The notes beneath the pieces are model-generated. The model had not been told where the DNA came from. It saw nothing but the letters and a program-made list of their open reading frames with translations, and searched no databases. DNA of 64,000 nt from Microbacterium sp. Its GTDB lineage: Bacteria; Actinomycetota; Actinomycetes; Actinomycetales; Microbacteriaceae. Both the position numbers and the translations under genes were made by a program. The stretch lies in the NCBI RefSeq assembly GCF_017305435.1, contig NZ_JAFKIP010000002.1:372001-436000 (forward strand), in the 5' to 3' direction. The first letter of the stretch is position 1, and each line of letters begins with the position of its first letter. Below, in pieces: positions 1 through 7,255 of the stretch.

Positions 1-1005
1 GCGATCTTCAACTCGCAGCTGTGGGGTATCTCGAACGCCGGCGACGTGCGTTCCGTCGTGCTCCGCAAGATGCGTGAGAACCTCATCGCCGACATCGAGG
101 CGTGGCTCGCGCGAGGGATCGACGAGCTCGAGGCATACGCGAACGGCGAGCTGCAGGCGCCGACGTCGGCGCTGTTCGAATGGTCAGCGCCCGACGGGTG
201 TGCGCTCGACGACGTCGATGCGATCCTTCAAGCGAACCCGAGCATCGGGCACGGCGAGATCACGATCGAGCAGTGCCTACAGGACGCCCGCGACATGCTC
301 GAGGCGTCGTACCGCACCGAGGTGCTCTGCCAGTGGGTGACGTCGGCCGTCAACTCGTTCATCAGCCCGAAGGACTGGCGGCTCAGGCACACGCCGATCC
401 CGGAGGTCAGCATCCGCCGCGGCGCGCGCACGGTGTGGGCCGTCGACACCGCAGCCGATCGTTCGATGTCGTGGGTCGGTGCCGCGGTCCGCACTGACTC
501 CGGCCGCCCGTTCGCGACGGTGCGTCACCGGCGCGCCGGCATGATGTGGGTGCCTGACTACCTCGAGCAGCTCGCGATCGACTCGGGATGCTGGGAAGTC
601 GCCGTCCAGGCGAAGGGATGCCCGGCGGTCGAGTTCATCGACGAGCTGGAGAAGCGCGGCTTCACCGTGCACAAGCTCGACGGCGGCCAGTTCGCGATCG
701 CCACAGGCCGCATGCGCGACCGGGTTCGCGACGGGCAGCTCGTCGTGATCGAACAGCCCGACGTGGACCTCGCCGTCGAGGGCGGCGTGGTCACGCACTA
801 CGCCGAGAACCTCGCTTGGTCGCGCACCCGATCCCAGCCGGTGGACATCGCGGGCCTGGTGGCCATGACCGAGGCGCTCTACGCGCTCGAGGTCCTCGTG
901 CCGCCCGACCCCGAATCGCCGCCGGCCCCGCCGCCCGTGGCGGAGACCGTGCGTCGCGACGACGTCGTGCCGGACGAGATGAACATCGCGCGCGTCGCGT
1001 TCTGA
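1..1005 (+). CDS. Phage terminase large subunit, C-terminal part (cut by window edge)
   Basis: The reading frame is open from base 1, so this is the C-terminal 334 residues of a longer protein. The large terminase packages DNA into the prohead: an N-terminal ATPase drives translocation and a C-terminal RNase H-like nuclease cuts concatemers. Visible here are the end of the ATPase region (IFNSQLWGISNAGD, near the start) and the nuclease fold, opening with an acidic strand VWAVDTAADRS around residues 145-155. The portal gene follows 14 bases downstream, the usual order. The C-terminal tail is proline-rich. The Walker motifs and small terminase would lie left of the window. A GTG at base 46 is internal and should not be taken as the start. 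Confidence 0.9.
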   Translation, partial: AIFNSQLWGISNAGDVRSVVLRKMRENLIADIEAWLARGIDELEAYANGELQAPTSALFEWSAPDGCALDDVDAILQANPSIGHGEITIEQCLQDARDMLEASYRTEVLCQWVTSAVNSFISPKDWRLRHTPIPEVSIRRGARTVWAVDTAADRSMSWVGAAVRTDSGRPFATVRHRRAGMMWVPDYLEQLAIDSGCWEVAVQAKGCPAVEFIDELEKRGFTVHKLDGGQFAIATGRMRDRVRDGQLVVIEQPDVDLAVEGGVVTHYAENLAWSRTRSQPVDIAGLVAMTEALYALEVLVPPDPESPPAPPPVAETVRRDDVVPDEMNIARVAF

Positions 1006-1019
1006 CAGGAGGACCGCCC

Positions 1020-2387
1020 ATGCTGCAGCTCAACGAGCAGGGTCTCTTCCAGCCCGTCGCCGTGGCCCCGGGTTCGCGCCCGGCTACCGTCGAGCGCGGC
1101 TACCAGTCGGCGCAGCTCCCCGGGTGGGGCATGTTCTCGGATGAGTCGCACGAGACGAACGCGGAGCTCGTGTGGCCGGCATCCCTCGAGGTGTACCACC
1201 GGATGCGGCGAGAGGACCCGCAGGTCGGGTCCGTGCTCCGTGCGGTGACGACCCCTATCCGACGCACACCCTGGATGATCGACCCAGCCGGCGCGCGCGG
1301 CGTCGTCGTCGAGCACGTCGCCAACAACCTCGGTCTGCCGATCAAGGGCCGCGGACCGCTGAGACTTCTCCGCACGCGGGGACGGTTCTCGTTCGAGGAG
1401 CACCTCCGGCACGCGCTCCTCGAGCTCGTGTACGGTCACTCGTTCTTCGAGCAGGTGTTCTTCGTGCAGGACGGCCTGGTCTACCTGCGGAAGCTCGGGT
1501 GGCGTCCGCCGCGGTCGATCTCCCGCATCGTCGTCGCCCGTGACGGCGGGCTCGAAGCGATCGAGCAGGAGGGGCTCTCCGGGTCCGACATCCGGATTCC
1601 CGTCGCGCGGCTCGTCGCGTACGTGAACGACCGGGAGGGTGCGAACTGGCTGGGCCAGTCGCTGCTGCGCACCGCCTACAAGATGTGGCTGCTGAAGGAC
1701 CGCGGCCTCCGCACGCAGGCGCTGACCCTCGAACGCAACGGCCTCGGTGTGCCTGTGTACGAGGGCGCGGAGATGCCCGAGGCAGTCGCGAAGAGCCCGA
1801 CTGAGCGGGACCGCTGGCAGACATCAGAACGTGACGCCGGCCTGAGGGTCGCGAAGGAGTTCCGCGCCGGTGACGGTGCGGGAGCGTCGATCCCGCACTC
1901 GGCGAGCCTGACGCTGAAGGGCGTCGACGGCCGGCTGCCCGACACCGACAAGCCGATCCGGTACTACGACGAGCAGATCGCGCGCAGCATGCTCGCGAAC
2001 TTCCTCAACCTCGGCGGCGACAGCTCGAAGGGCTCCTACGCGCTCGGCGCGACGTTCGAGGACTTCTTCACCGGATCGCTCAACGCCCTGTCGCTGCAGG
2101 TTGCGGACGTCATGCAGCAGCACGTCGTCGAGGACCTCGTCGACTGGAACTGGGGCGAGGCGGAACCCGCGCCGCGCATCGTGCCCGCCGTGATCGGTGA
2201 GGACCAGGCCATCACCCCCGAAGGTCTCGGCCAGCTGATCGACGCCGGCGTTGTGATCCCGGATGCCGTGCTCGAGGAAGCGACCCGCTCCCGCTACCGG
2301 CTGCCCGCGAAGGACGAGAAAACCGCTCGGGTCGCACCGACCACCATCCCGGCCGCCGCGCCGGCCGCACCCGAGGAGGATGCATGA
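1020..2387 (+). CDS. Phage portal protein (DUF935-like)
   Basis: The 455-residue protein forms the dodecameric ring at one vertex of the capsid through which DNA passes. The ATG at 1020 is chosen because AGGAGG lies 7 bases upstream, at 1007-1012; the frame is open further upstream only as an overlap with terminase. The region around residues 60-85 (MRREDPQVGSVLRAVTTPIR) and the later SLLRTAYKMWLLKDRG segment resemble the DUF935 portal family. Position between terminase and the ClpP-like protease supports the call. The last 30 residues are Ala/Pro-rich. The stop overlaps the protease start by four bases (ATGA), implying translational coupling. Confidence 0.87.
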   Translation: MLQLNEQGLFQPVAVAPGSRPATVERGYQSAQLPGWGMFSDESHETNAELVWPASLEVYHRMRREDPQVGSVLRAVTTPIRRTPWMIDPAGARGVVVEHVANNLGLPIKGRGPLRLLRTRGRFSFEEHLRHALLELVYGHSFFEQVFFVQDGLVYLRKLGWRPPRSISRIVVARDGGLEAIEQEGLSGSDIRIPVARLVAYVNDREGANWLGQSLLRTAYKMWLLKDRGLRTQALTLERNGLGVPVYEGAEMPEAVAKSPTERDRWQTSERDAGLRVAKEFRAGDGAGASIPHSASLTLKGVDGRLPDTDKPIRYYDEQIARSMLANFLNLGGDSSKGSYALGATFEDFFTGSLNALSLQVADVMQQHVVEDLVDWNWGEAEPAPRIVPAVIGEDQAITPEGLGQLIDAGVVIPDAVLEEATRSRYRLPAKDEKTARVAPTTIPAAAPAAPEEDA

Positions 2388-3643
2388 CCGAGGACAACCG
2401 CCGCACCACCCGCTACTGGGGGAGCGTGCCGCCGCCGGAGACTAAGCGGGAGTTCTTCAACGCCGTCACGACGCCGGCGCCGTCTGGTGACGGGTCGATC
2501 GCCACGATTCGCATGTACGGGCCGATCGACTCGTGGGGCGGCTACTGGGGCATCTCCACGAAGGACGTCTCCGGTGTGCTGGACTCGCTGCCCGACTCGG
2601 TGTCGCAGATCAACCTGCGGATCAACTCGCCCGGCGGCGAGGTCTTCGAGGGCATCGCGATCCTGAACCTTCTGCGCGCGCACAAGGCGAAGGTCACCGC
2701 CGTCGTCGACGGGCTCGCGGCATCCGCCGCGTCGATCATCGCCGCCGGCTGCGACGAGACGGTGATGTCGCCCGGCACCCAGATGATGATCCACTCCCCG
2801 TGGATGATCACCTGGGGCAACGCGGTCGACCTCCGCAAGAACGCCGACATGCTCGACGGCGTCGAGCGCTCCTGCATCGAGATCTACCAGGCGAAGGCCG
2901 GAACGAAGGACTGGGCCGCGCTGCTCGCCGCGGAGACCTGGCTGACCGCGACGGAGACCGTGGGCCTCGGGCTCGCCGATCGCGTCGCGACGATCCCCGA
3001 CGCCGGCGAGACCGCGACGGTCGGTGACCAGCCGATCGACGAAGACGACATCGAGGACGCCGCGATGGTCATCCCGATCTCCCGCTTCCCCGACCGGGTC
3101 GCCGCCGCCGTGGCGCCGGCCCTCCAGACCCCGAGCTCGACCGAGCCGGGTAACCCCAACCGAAAGGAGCTCGCGATGAGCGACGCTTTCCTGGCTGGCG
3201 TTCGCGATCGGCTCGGCGTGACCGATGCCGAAGCCTCGGAAGAGACGGTCCTGACCGCTCTCGACCAGGCGCTCGCGGAGCAGGCCGACCCCACCCCCAC
3301 CGCCGCGCTGCCCGAGGGCGTCGTCGCGATCGACGCCGCGGTCCTCGCGAACCTGCAGACGCAGGCCGCGCAGGGCGCCGCAGCGCGCGCCGAGCAGGCC
3401 CAGACGCGACGCGACGGCATCCTCGACGCCGCGCTCAAGGACGGTCGCATCGCACCGGCCTCGCGCGCGCACTTCGCGGCGCTGCTCGAGTCCAACGAGG
3501 AGGGCACGACCGCCCTGCTCAACTCCATGCCGAAGAACACGGCCATCCCGGTCGCGGAGCTCGGCTTCCAGCCGCCCGAGGCGTCCTCGGACGACCAGCT
3601 CTACGCGATGGCGTGGGGCAACGACACCACCGAGGAGGTCTGA
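2384..3643 (+). CDS. ClpP-like prohead protease fused to a scaffold domain
   Basis: The first 215 residues are a ClpP/crotonase-fold serine protease that matures the procapsid. NSPGGEVFEG lies at residues 81-90, the GLAASAAS nucleophile motif puts the catalytic Ser at 114, and MMIHSPW puts the His at 137. Residues 265-419 are an Ala/Gln-rich, helix-forming scaffold segment ending in a compact domain (SRAHFAALLESNEEGTTAL). The fusion is the usual design in which the scaffold is removed by the protease. The scaffold is also likely to be made separately from an internal start (see the nested entry). The gene lies between portal and decoration protein, as in many siphoviruses. The catalytic Asp was not assigned. 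Confidence 0.9.
   Translation: MTEDNRRTTRYWGSVPPPETKREFFNAVTTPAPSGDGSIATIRMYGPIDSWGGYWGISTKDVSGVLDSLPDSVSQINLRINSPGGEVFEGIAILNLLRAHKAKVTAVVDGLAASAASIIAAGCDETVMSPGTQMMIHSPWMITWGNAVDLRKNADMLDGVERSCIEIYQAKAGTKDWAALLAAETWLTATETVGLGLADRVATIPDAGETATVGDQPIDEDDIEDAAMVIPISRFPDRVAAAVAPALQTPSSTEPGNPNRKELAMSDAFLAGVRDRLGVTDAEASEETVLTALDQALAEQADPTPTAALPEGVVAIDAAVLANLQTQAAQGAAARAEQAQTRRDGILDAALKDGRIAPASRAHFAALLESNEEGTTALLNSMPKNTAIPVAELGFQPPEASSDDQLYAMAWGNDTTEEV
3176..3643 (+). CDS. Nested in-frame scaffold protein (internal start in protease gene)
   Basis: Codon 265 of the protease gene is an ATG preceded by AAAGGAG at 3163-3169, with 6 bases before the ATG. That is a strong Shine-Dalgarno site in the middle of a reading frame. 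Initiation here would give a free 155-residue scaffold (MSDAFLAGVRDRLGV...) sharing the C-terminus of the protease-scaffold fusion. The upstream residues (around 245-264) are a Pro/Thr/Ser linker, so the start falls exactly at a domain border. Nested scaffold genes of this type are known in lambda and related phages. That it is used here is inferred only from the ribosome-binding site and domain layout. Confidence 0.72.
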   Translation: MSDAFLAGVRDRLGVTDAEASEETVLTALDQALAEQADPTPTAALPEGVVAIDAAVLANLQTQAAQGAAARAEQAQTRRDGILDAALKDGRIAPASRAHFAALLESNEEGTTALLNSMPKNTAIPVAELGFQPPEASSDDQLYAMAWGNDTTEEV

Positions 3644-3644
3644 G

Positions 3645-4010
3645 ATGGCTGACTACCTGCCCAAGTTCAAGCCCGGCCAGGCCGTGACGTTCTCGGCATC
3701 CGCGGACGTTACCGGCGGTCGCCTCGTCGCGATCACCGGGAACCGCACCGTCGGCCCCGCCGGCGCGGACTCCGCCGCGGTCGTCGGCGTCGCCGGCTTC
3801 GACGCGCTCGCGGGGGAGCGGGTCACCGTGTTCACCCGCGCGGGCGGTGTGCAGCAGCTCGTCGCGTCGGGCGCGATCGCCGCCGGCGTGAAGGTCTCTG
3901 CGGCCGCCACCGGAAAGATCCAGACGGTCGGCTCGACCGTCAACCCCATCGGTCTCGCGCTCGAGGCCGCCGCCGCCGACAACGACGTCATCGACGTCCT
4001 GTTCATCTGA
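3645..4010 (+). CDS. Capsid decoration protein (DUF2190-like)
   Basis: This 121-residue protein is made mostly of short beta-strand-like repeats of Val, Ala and Gly (VTGGRLVAITGNRTV, DAAAVVGVAGFDA-type patterns), typical of the DUF2190 head-stabilising proteins that stud HK97-type capsids. The ATG overlaps nothing but follows the protease stop by one base, with GAGGAGG-like sequence inside the end of that gene. Position directly before the major capsid gene is the classic place for a decoration gene. Family membership is judged from pattern and context, not a profile search. Confidence 0.8.
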   Translation: MADYLPKFKPGQAVTFSASADVTGGRLVAITGNRTVGPAGADSAAVVGVAGFDALAGERVTVFTRAGGVQQLVASGAIAAGVKVSAAATGKIQTVGSTVNPIGLALEAAAADNDVIDVLFI

Positions 4011-4026
4011 GAGAGGACCCCACGAC

Positions 4027-4941
4027 ATGGGATACACCTACCCGGTGAAGCACCCCACGGGGACGCTCACCACGGCGCAGCTGCACCTGTTGCTGCAGAA
4101 CAACAAGGTCATCGCGAAGCGCGTCGCCGAGCTGTCCAAGATGAAGTTCATCGCGGACTGGCTTCTGCAGGGCCGCTTCGATGCGACCGGCGGCGGCATC
4201 TTCTACGAGACCGGCGAGCCTGTGTTCGCGGCGGACAACCCCGAAGCGATCAGCCCGCTCGGCGAGTACCCGCTCGTGGTGCTCGACGACGGCACGGTCG
4301 TCGCGGCGAAGACCGACAAGTGGGGCCTCGACACGATGATCTCCGATGAGAAGATCGCGCGTCAGGGTCGCTTCTACGTCGACCGCGGCATCCTGCGCGT
4401 CACGAACACGGTGATCCGCTTCATCGATCAGGTCGCGATGGCCGTCATCGCGTCGCGCGTGTCGTCGACGTTCACGTCGGGCACGTGGGACAGCGCGGGC
4501 GCCGCGGTCGAGGCGCTGCTCACCATCCAGGCGGAGCGCGCCAACCTCGGGATCGGTCTCGAGCTCGACACCATCGTTCTGCGTCCCGCGCAGTACGCGA
4601 AGGTCATCGGCATGCTGATCGACGACAAGGCGCTGCCGCGCGAGTCCGGCGAGACGGCGATCAAGGGCAACCTGCCCGTCGACGCCCTGGGGCTGACGTG
4701 GGCGACCACGCCGAACTTCCAGGGCGCGAACCCGCTGCTCCTCGACCGCGACAACCTCGGCGGCATGGCCGACGAGAAGCTCGGCGGCCCGAACTACGCG
4801 TCGGCCGGCGACTTCGGCGTCGAGGTGAAGTCGATCCGTGACGAGGACGCGGAGGGCTACAAGGTCCGCGCGCGCCGCGTCACGGTCCCGGTCGTGACCG
4901 AGCCCCTCGCGGGCGTTCAGCTGACGGGCACGGGCCTCTGA
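4027..4941 (+). CDS. Major capsid protein (HK97 fold)
   Basis: The 304-residue product follows decoration protein and precedes connector genes, the fixed position of the major head protein. A basic, helical N-terminal arm (residues 1-45) precedes a long middle with the strand-rich segments expected of the HK97 P-domain and A-domain, such as GEYPLVVLDDGTVVAAKTDKWG near residues 78-100 and the helix-plus-strand TIVLRPAQYAKVIGML near 183. GAGAGGA at 4010-4016 serves the ATG at 4027. No separate protease-removed delta domain is obvious, which fits a separately fused scaffold. This should be one of the most abundant proteins made on induction. Confidence 0.85.
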   Translation: MGYTYPVKHPTGTLTTAQLHLLLQNNKVIAKRVAELSKMKFIADWLLQGRFDATGGGIFYETGEPVFAADNPEAISPLGEYPLVVLDDGTVVAAKTDKWGLDTMISDEKIARQGRFYVDRGILRVTNTVIRFIDQVAMAVIASRVSSTFTSGTWDSAGAAVEALLTIQAERANLGIGLELDTIVLRPAQYAKVIGMLIDDKALPRESGETAIKGNLPVDALGLTWATTPNFQGANPLLLDRDNLGGMADEKLGGPNYASAGDFGVEVKSIRDEDAEGYKVRARRVTVPVVTEPLAGVQLTGTGL

Positions 4942-5288
4942 TGGCCGCCGCACAGCAGACCGCCGAGCAGAAGGCGGCAGCTGAGAAGGCCGCGACCGAA
5001 GCGCAGGCGAAGGCCGACGCGGAGAAGGCTGCGGCGGAAGCCGCGGCAGCCGAGAAGGCGGCAGCTGAGAAGGCCGCGCAGGATGCCGCCGATGCGGAGG
5101 CCGCCCGGGTCGCTGAAGCTGAGAAGGCGGCATCCGCGCTGCAGGTGATCGGCCCGGTCGCGGTGCTGCCGCTGAAGGCCGGCGGCGAGCGGTACGTGTA
5201 CCGCGGCACGCCGATCACCGACGACTTCACCGCGGAGGGCGTCGAGCACGCCAAGTCCGTCGGCCTCGTCGGCGCGCCGGGCGAGTAA
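4941..5288 (+). CDS. Ala/Lys/Glu-rich coiled-coil phage head protein, function unknown
   Basis: The start codon shares its first base with the capsid stop (TGATG). Residues 1-68 are almost only Ala, Glu, Lys, Gln and Asp in heptad-like order, which should form a long charged helix or coiled coil. Residues 69-115 are a small globular tail (LQVIGPVAVLPLKAGGERYVYRG) resembling the short domain often placed after capsid genes. The helix is encoded by duplicated DNA (see repeat). The product may be an accessory head protein or an extension of the connector. The family was not recognised. Confidence 0.7.
   Translation: MAAAQQTAEQKAAAEKAATEAQAKADAEKAAAEAAAAEKAAAEKAAQDAADAEAARVAEAEKAASALQVIGPVAVLPLKAGGERYVYRGTPITDDFTAEGVEHAKSVGLVGAPGE
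4971..5078 (+). repeat. Internal direct repeat coding for Ala/Lys/Glu helix
   Basis: A 24-base segment at 4971-4994 recurs exactly at 5055-5078, and a shorter version appears near 5119. Both copies code for the same KAAAEKAA-type unit in the coiled-coil head protein. Identical bases, not just identical residues, point to recent duplication inside the gene, so repeat number could vary between related phages. Confidence 0.8.
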
Positions 5289-5303
5289 TCAGGAGAGGGG
5301 GCG

Positions 5304-5678
5304 ATGGTCATGCTCACACCCGCAGACTTCCCATTCGCGGTCGGTGAGGACGTCGCACGACGCGTCCTCGCGGTGGCGCGGACCATCGCCCCCTGCCTCG
5401 ACTCCCTCCCGGACGAGTCCGAGGAGAAGAAGACCGCGATCGCGATCCTCACCGCCGTCGGCGCGGAAGTCGTCGCGCGCGGATCACGGCAGGTTGCGTC
5501 GCAGCGCATCGGCCCCGCCGCGGTCGTGTACCGCGACGTCGGCTCGGCGTTCACCGACGACGACCGCAGCGCGCTCCGCGGCCTGTGCGCGGCTGTGACG
5601 CCCGCACCTGGAGAGCCCGTCGGCTCGTTCCCGAAGCCGTCACGCTCGCTCGAGCGCATGTGGCCGGAGGACTGCTGA
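5304..5678 (+). CDS. Head-tail connector (adaptor-type) protein
   Basis: A 124-residue, mostly helical protein with AGGAGAGGGG at 5290-5299 just before its ATG. It sits directly after the head genes and before the stopper-like gene, the position of the gp6/gp15-type adaptor ring that docks beneath the portal. The C-terminal half has a Cys, Pro and charged-residue-rich tail. A second ATG two codons on is possible. The call rests on size, helical character and position; sequence similarity to any named adaptor was not demonstrated. Confidence 0.68.
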   Translation: MVMLTPADFPFAVGEDVARRVLAVARTIAPCLDSLPDESEEKKTAIAILTAVGAEVVARGSRQVASQRIGPAAVVYRDVGSAFTDDDRSALRGLCAAVTPAPGEPVGSFPKPSRSLERMWPEDC

Positions 5679-6037
5679 TGGACTTCCCGCACGGCGTGAC
5701 CGTCTACCGGCTGCGCGCGAAGCCGATCCTGAACCAGTACTCGGGCAAGCAGGTCGATGAGGACTGGTCGGATCCCGACGTCCTCCCGATCCTGGGCGCG
5801 TTCGTCGCGCAGACGTCGACGTCGCTGCTCGCGACTGCGACGCGCGAGCAGGCTGCCGAGTCGAAGTCCCTGTTTTGCGATGGCGCGGTCGACGTTCGCA
5901 AGGGTGACCGGATCCGCGCGGGCGGCGATGGTGCGCCCGTGTACGACATCAATGGCATCCCGCCGGCGGCGGACGCGAACCCGTTCACCGGGTGGACCCC
6001 GCCGCGAGAGATCCCGCTGACCCGTTCGGTCGGCTGA
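5678..6037 (+). CDS. Head-tail stopper protein
   Basis: A 119-residue protein whose ATG overlaps the previous stop by one base (TGATG), with GGAGG at 5666-5670. The strand-rich pattern with PPREIPLTRSVG at the C-terminus and an early GVTVYRLRAKPILNQYSGK segment is typical of the gp16/FII-type stopper that closes the connector after packaging. The frame stays open upstream to 5585, but that part lies inside the adaptor gene and has no ribosome-binding site. Function is assigned mainly by order in the connector module. Confidence 0.7.
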   Translation: MDFPHGVTVYRLRAKPILNQYSGKQVDEDWSDPDVLPILGAFVAQTSTSLLATATREQAAESKSLFCDGAVDVRKGDRIRAGGDGAPVYDINGIPPAADANPFTGWTPPREIPLTRSVG

Positions 6038-6044
6038 GACCCGC

Positions 6045-6050
6045 TACGAT
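6045..6050 (+). promoter_or_regulatory. Leaderless-type -10 element for the TM2 cargo gene
   Basis: TACGAT ends 7 bases before the ATG at 6058, so transcription would begin on or beside the start codon. There is no Shine-Dalgarno sequence. No convincing -35 was seen. An own promoter inside the late operon is the mark of a cargo gene expressed in the lysogen. Confidence 0.6.
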
Positions 6051-6057
6051 CTGCCGC

Positions 6058-6429
6058 ATGACGATCGACCGCCCGAGCGCGACACCTCCCGGCTGGTACC
6101 CGAATCAGCGAGGCGTGATGCAGTGGTGGGACGGGTACGCATGGGGACCCTTGGCCCCAACCGCTGCCCCGATCGTCATCCACACGCGCCCCATGAAAGA
6201 CACCGGCATCGCGTACCTGCTTCTGATCCTGCTCGGAGGCTTCGCAGCGCACCGCTTCTACCTGGGATACACCGCCAGTGCGATCACCATGCTGCTGCTG
6301 TGGTGGATCGGCTGGGCGCTCTCCGTGGTCATGGTCGGGTTCCTCATGATCGGCGCGGTGGTCGTCTGGTGGATCGTCGACCTCTTCCTCATTCCGTCGA
6401 TGACCCGAGAACGAAACATGCGACCGTAG
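6058..6429 (+). CDS. DUF2510/TM2-domain membrane protein (prophage cargo gene)
   Basis: The 123-residue protein has an N-terminal DUF2510 motif (PPGWYPNQRGVMQWWDG, residues 10-26) followed by a TM2 domain: a charged stretch, then GGFAAHRFYLGY, two long hydrophobic segments (about residues 48-105) and a DLFLIP ending. Both domains are common in actinobacterial chromosomal proteins but are not part of the phage head or tail. Its place between stopper and tail-completion genes, and its own leaderless promoter, indicate a moron, a gene carried for the lysogen. It should sit in the cell membrane. A role in superinfection exclusion or envelope change is possible but not shown. Confidence 0.85.
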   Translation: MTIDRPSATPPGWYPNQRGVMQWWDGYAWGPLAPTAAPIVIHTRPMKDTGIAYLLLILLGGFAAHRFYLGYTASAITMLLLWWIGWALSVVMVGFLMIGAVVVWWIVDLFLIPSMTRERNMRP

Positions 6430-6468
6430 CGGCGCCCTCGCGCGCCCGCGACGGATTGGAGGCGCGCG

Positions 6469-6753
6469 ATGCCCGTTACGTTCAACAACCAGTTCTTCGA
6501 CGACCTCTCGCGCTCTCAGGGCGTGATCGACCTCGTCGACGCCGCAACCGAGGCGATCGCGGAGACTGCCCGTGCGTCGGCGCCAGAAGCAACCGGCGAC
6601 TACAAGGCAGGGATCGCGACCGCCGGGAAGTTCCAGCGGCGGTATGTCGGGCTCGTGATCGCAACCGACCCGAAGTCGATGATCATCGAGTCGAAGCGGG
6701 GCGTGCTCGCGCGTGCTCTCCGGGCCAACGCGACGGGACGTGGACGTGCCTGA
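6469..6753 (+). CDS. Tail completion protein (HK97 gp10-like, short)
   Basis: A 94-residue protein starting at an ATG with GGAGG 8 bases upstream. Its features are a helical start (DDLSRSQGVIDLVDAATEAIAETARASAPEATGDYKAGI), then strands and a basic end. The RASAPEATGDYKAGI segment matches the kind of motif found in HK97 gp10-type proteins, where Ala-Pro-x-x-Thr-Gly-x-Leu is common. It is shorter than the usual 120-140 residues. It lies before the tail terminator, which supports the role at the head-tail joint. Confidence 0.7.
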   Translation: MPVTFNNQFFDDLSRSQGVIDLVDAATEAIAETARASAPEATGDYKAGIATAGKFQRRYVGLVIATDPKSMIIESKRGVLARALRANATGRGRA

Positions 6754-7180
6754 CCCGATCCTCATCCACGATGATCTCGAGCTCTACCTGACCGCGCGCT
6801 TTCGGTCCCTGCTCGCCTCAAGGCCGGAACCAGTCTGCAGTGAGGTCGAGGTGGACCGCGTCGAGCCGGATCGCCCGTACGAGGATTGGCCAGCGAAGCT
6901 GCTGGTCGTTCGCGACGACGGCACCACTGACGACGAGCTACATGTCGGTCAAGCGTCGATCGGACTCACGGTTCTCGCCGGCACGAAGCGGAGCCCGAAG
7001 GTAGCGAAGGATCTCGCGCTCATCGTACGAGCGCTTATTCCGCTCCTGCCGTCGCCCGACCCGTCGAACCCGATCGCGGCGGTGCTTTCTGTGAACGGCC
7101 CGTACATGGTCGACGAGGCGCCCGCTCGGGCGCGCGTCTACATGACCGCAACGCTCGCGGTTGTCGCGCGAGCCGTCTGA
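6746..7180 (+). CDS. Tail terminator protein
   Basis: A 144-residue protein starting at a GTG that overlaps the end of the previous gene by eight bases. The start is preferred over an upstream GTG at 6713 because it gives the usual terminator N-terminus (PDPILIHDDLELYLTARFRSLL) and minimal overlap. The alternation of helices and strands ending in VYMTATLAVVARAV, plus the position directly before the tail tube gene, fits the ring that caps the finished tail and binds the connector. Sequence similarity to a named terminator was not tested. Confidence 0.72.
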   Translation: MPDPILIHDDLELYLTARFRSLLASRPEPVCSEVEVDRVEPDRPYEDWPAKLLVVRDDGTTDDELHVGQASIGLTVLAGTKRSPKVAKDLALIVRALIPLLPSPDPSNPIAAVLSVNGPYMVDEAPARARVYMTATLAVVARAV

Positions 7181-7217
7181 CTTCACCCACAGGGCGAACC
7201 GCCCGACCTCCACAATC

Positions 7218-7235
7218 ACGCCCCGCAAGGGGCGT
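7218..7235 (+). terminator. Hairpin before the tail tube gene
   Basis: ACGCCCC at 7218-7224 pairs with GGGGCGT at 7229-7235 around a GCAA tetraloop. No U-run follows, so it may be a weak terminator, a processing site or an mRNA-stabilising 5' structure for the tail tube message. Confidence 0.5.
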
Positions 7236-7255
7236 TCGTCATGAAAGGACACCCC

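Noticed and set aside
879-1439. Long minus-strand open frames across the terminase and portal genes
   Set aside because: They are GC-driven shadow frames with no ribosome-binding site or family pattern. The plus-strand genes explain the region.
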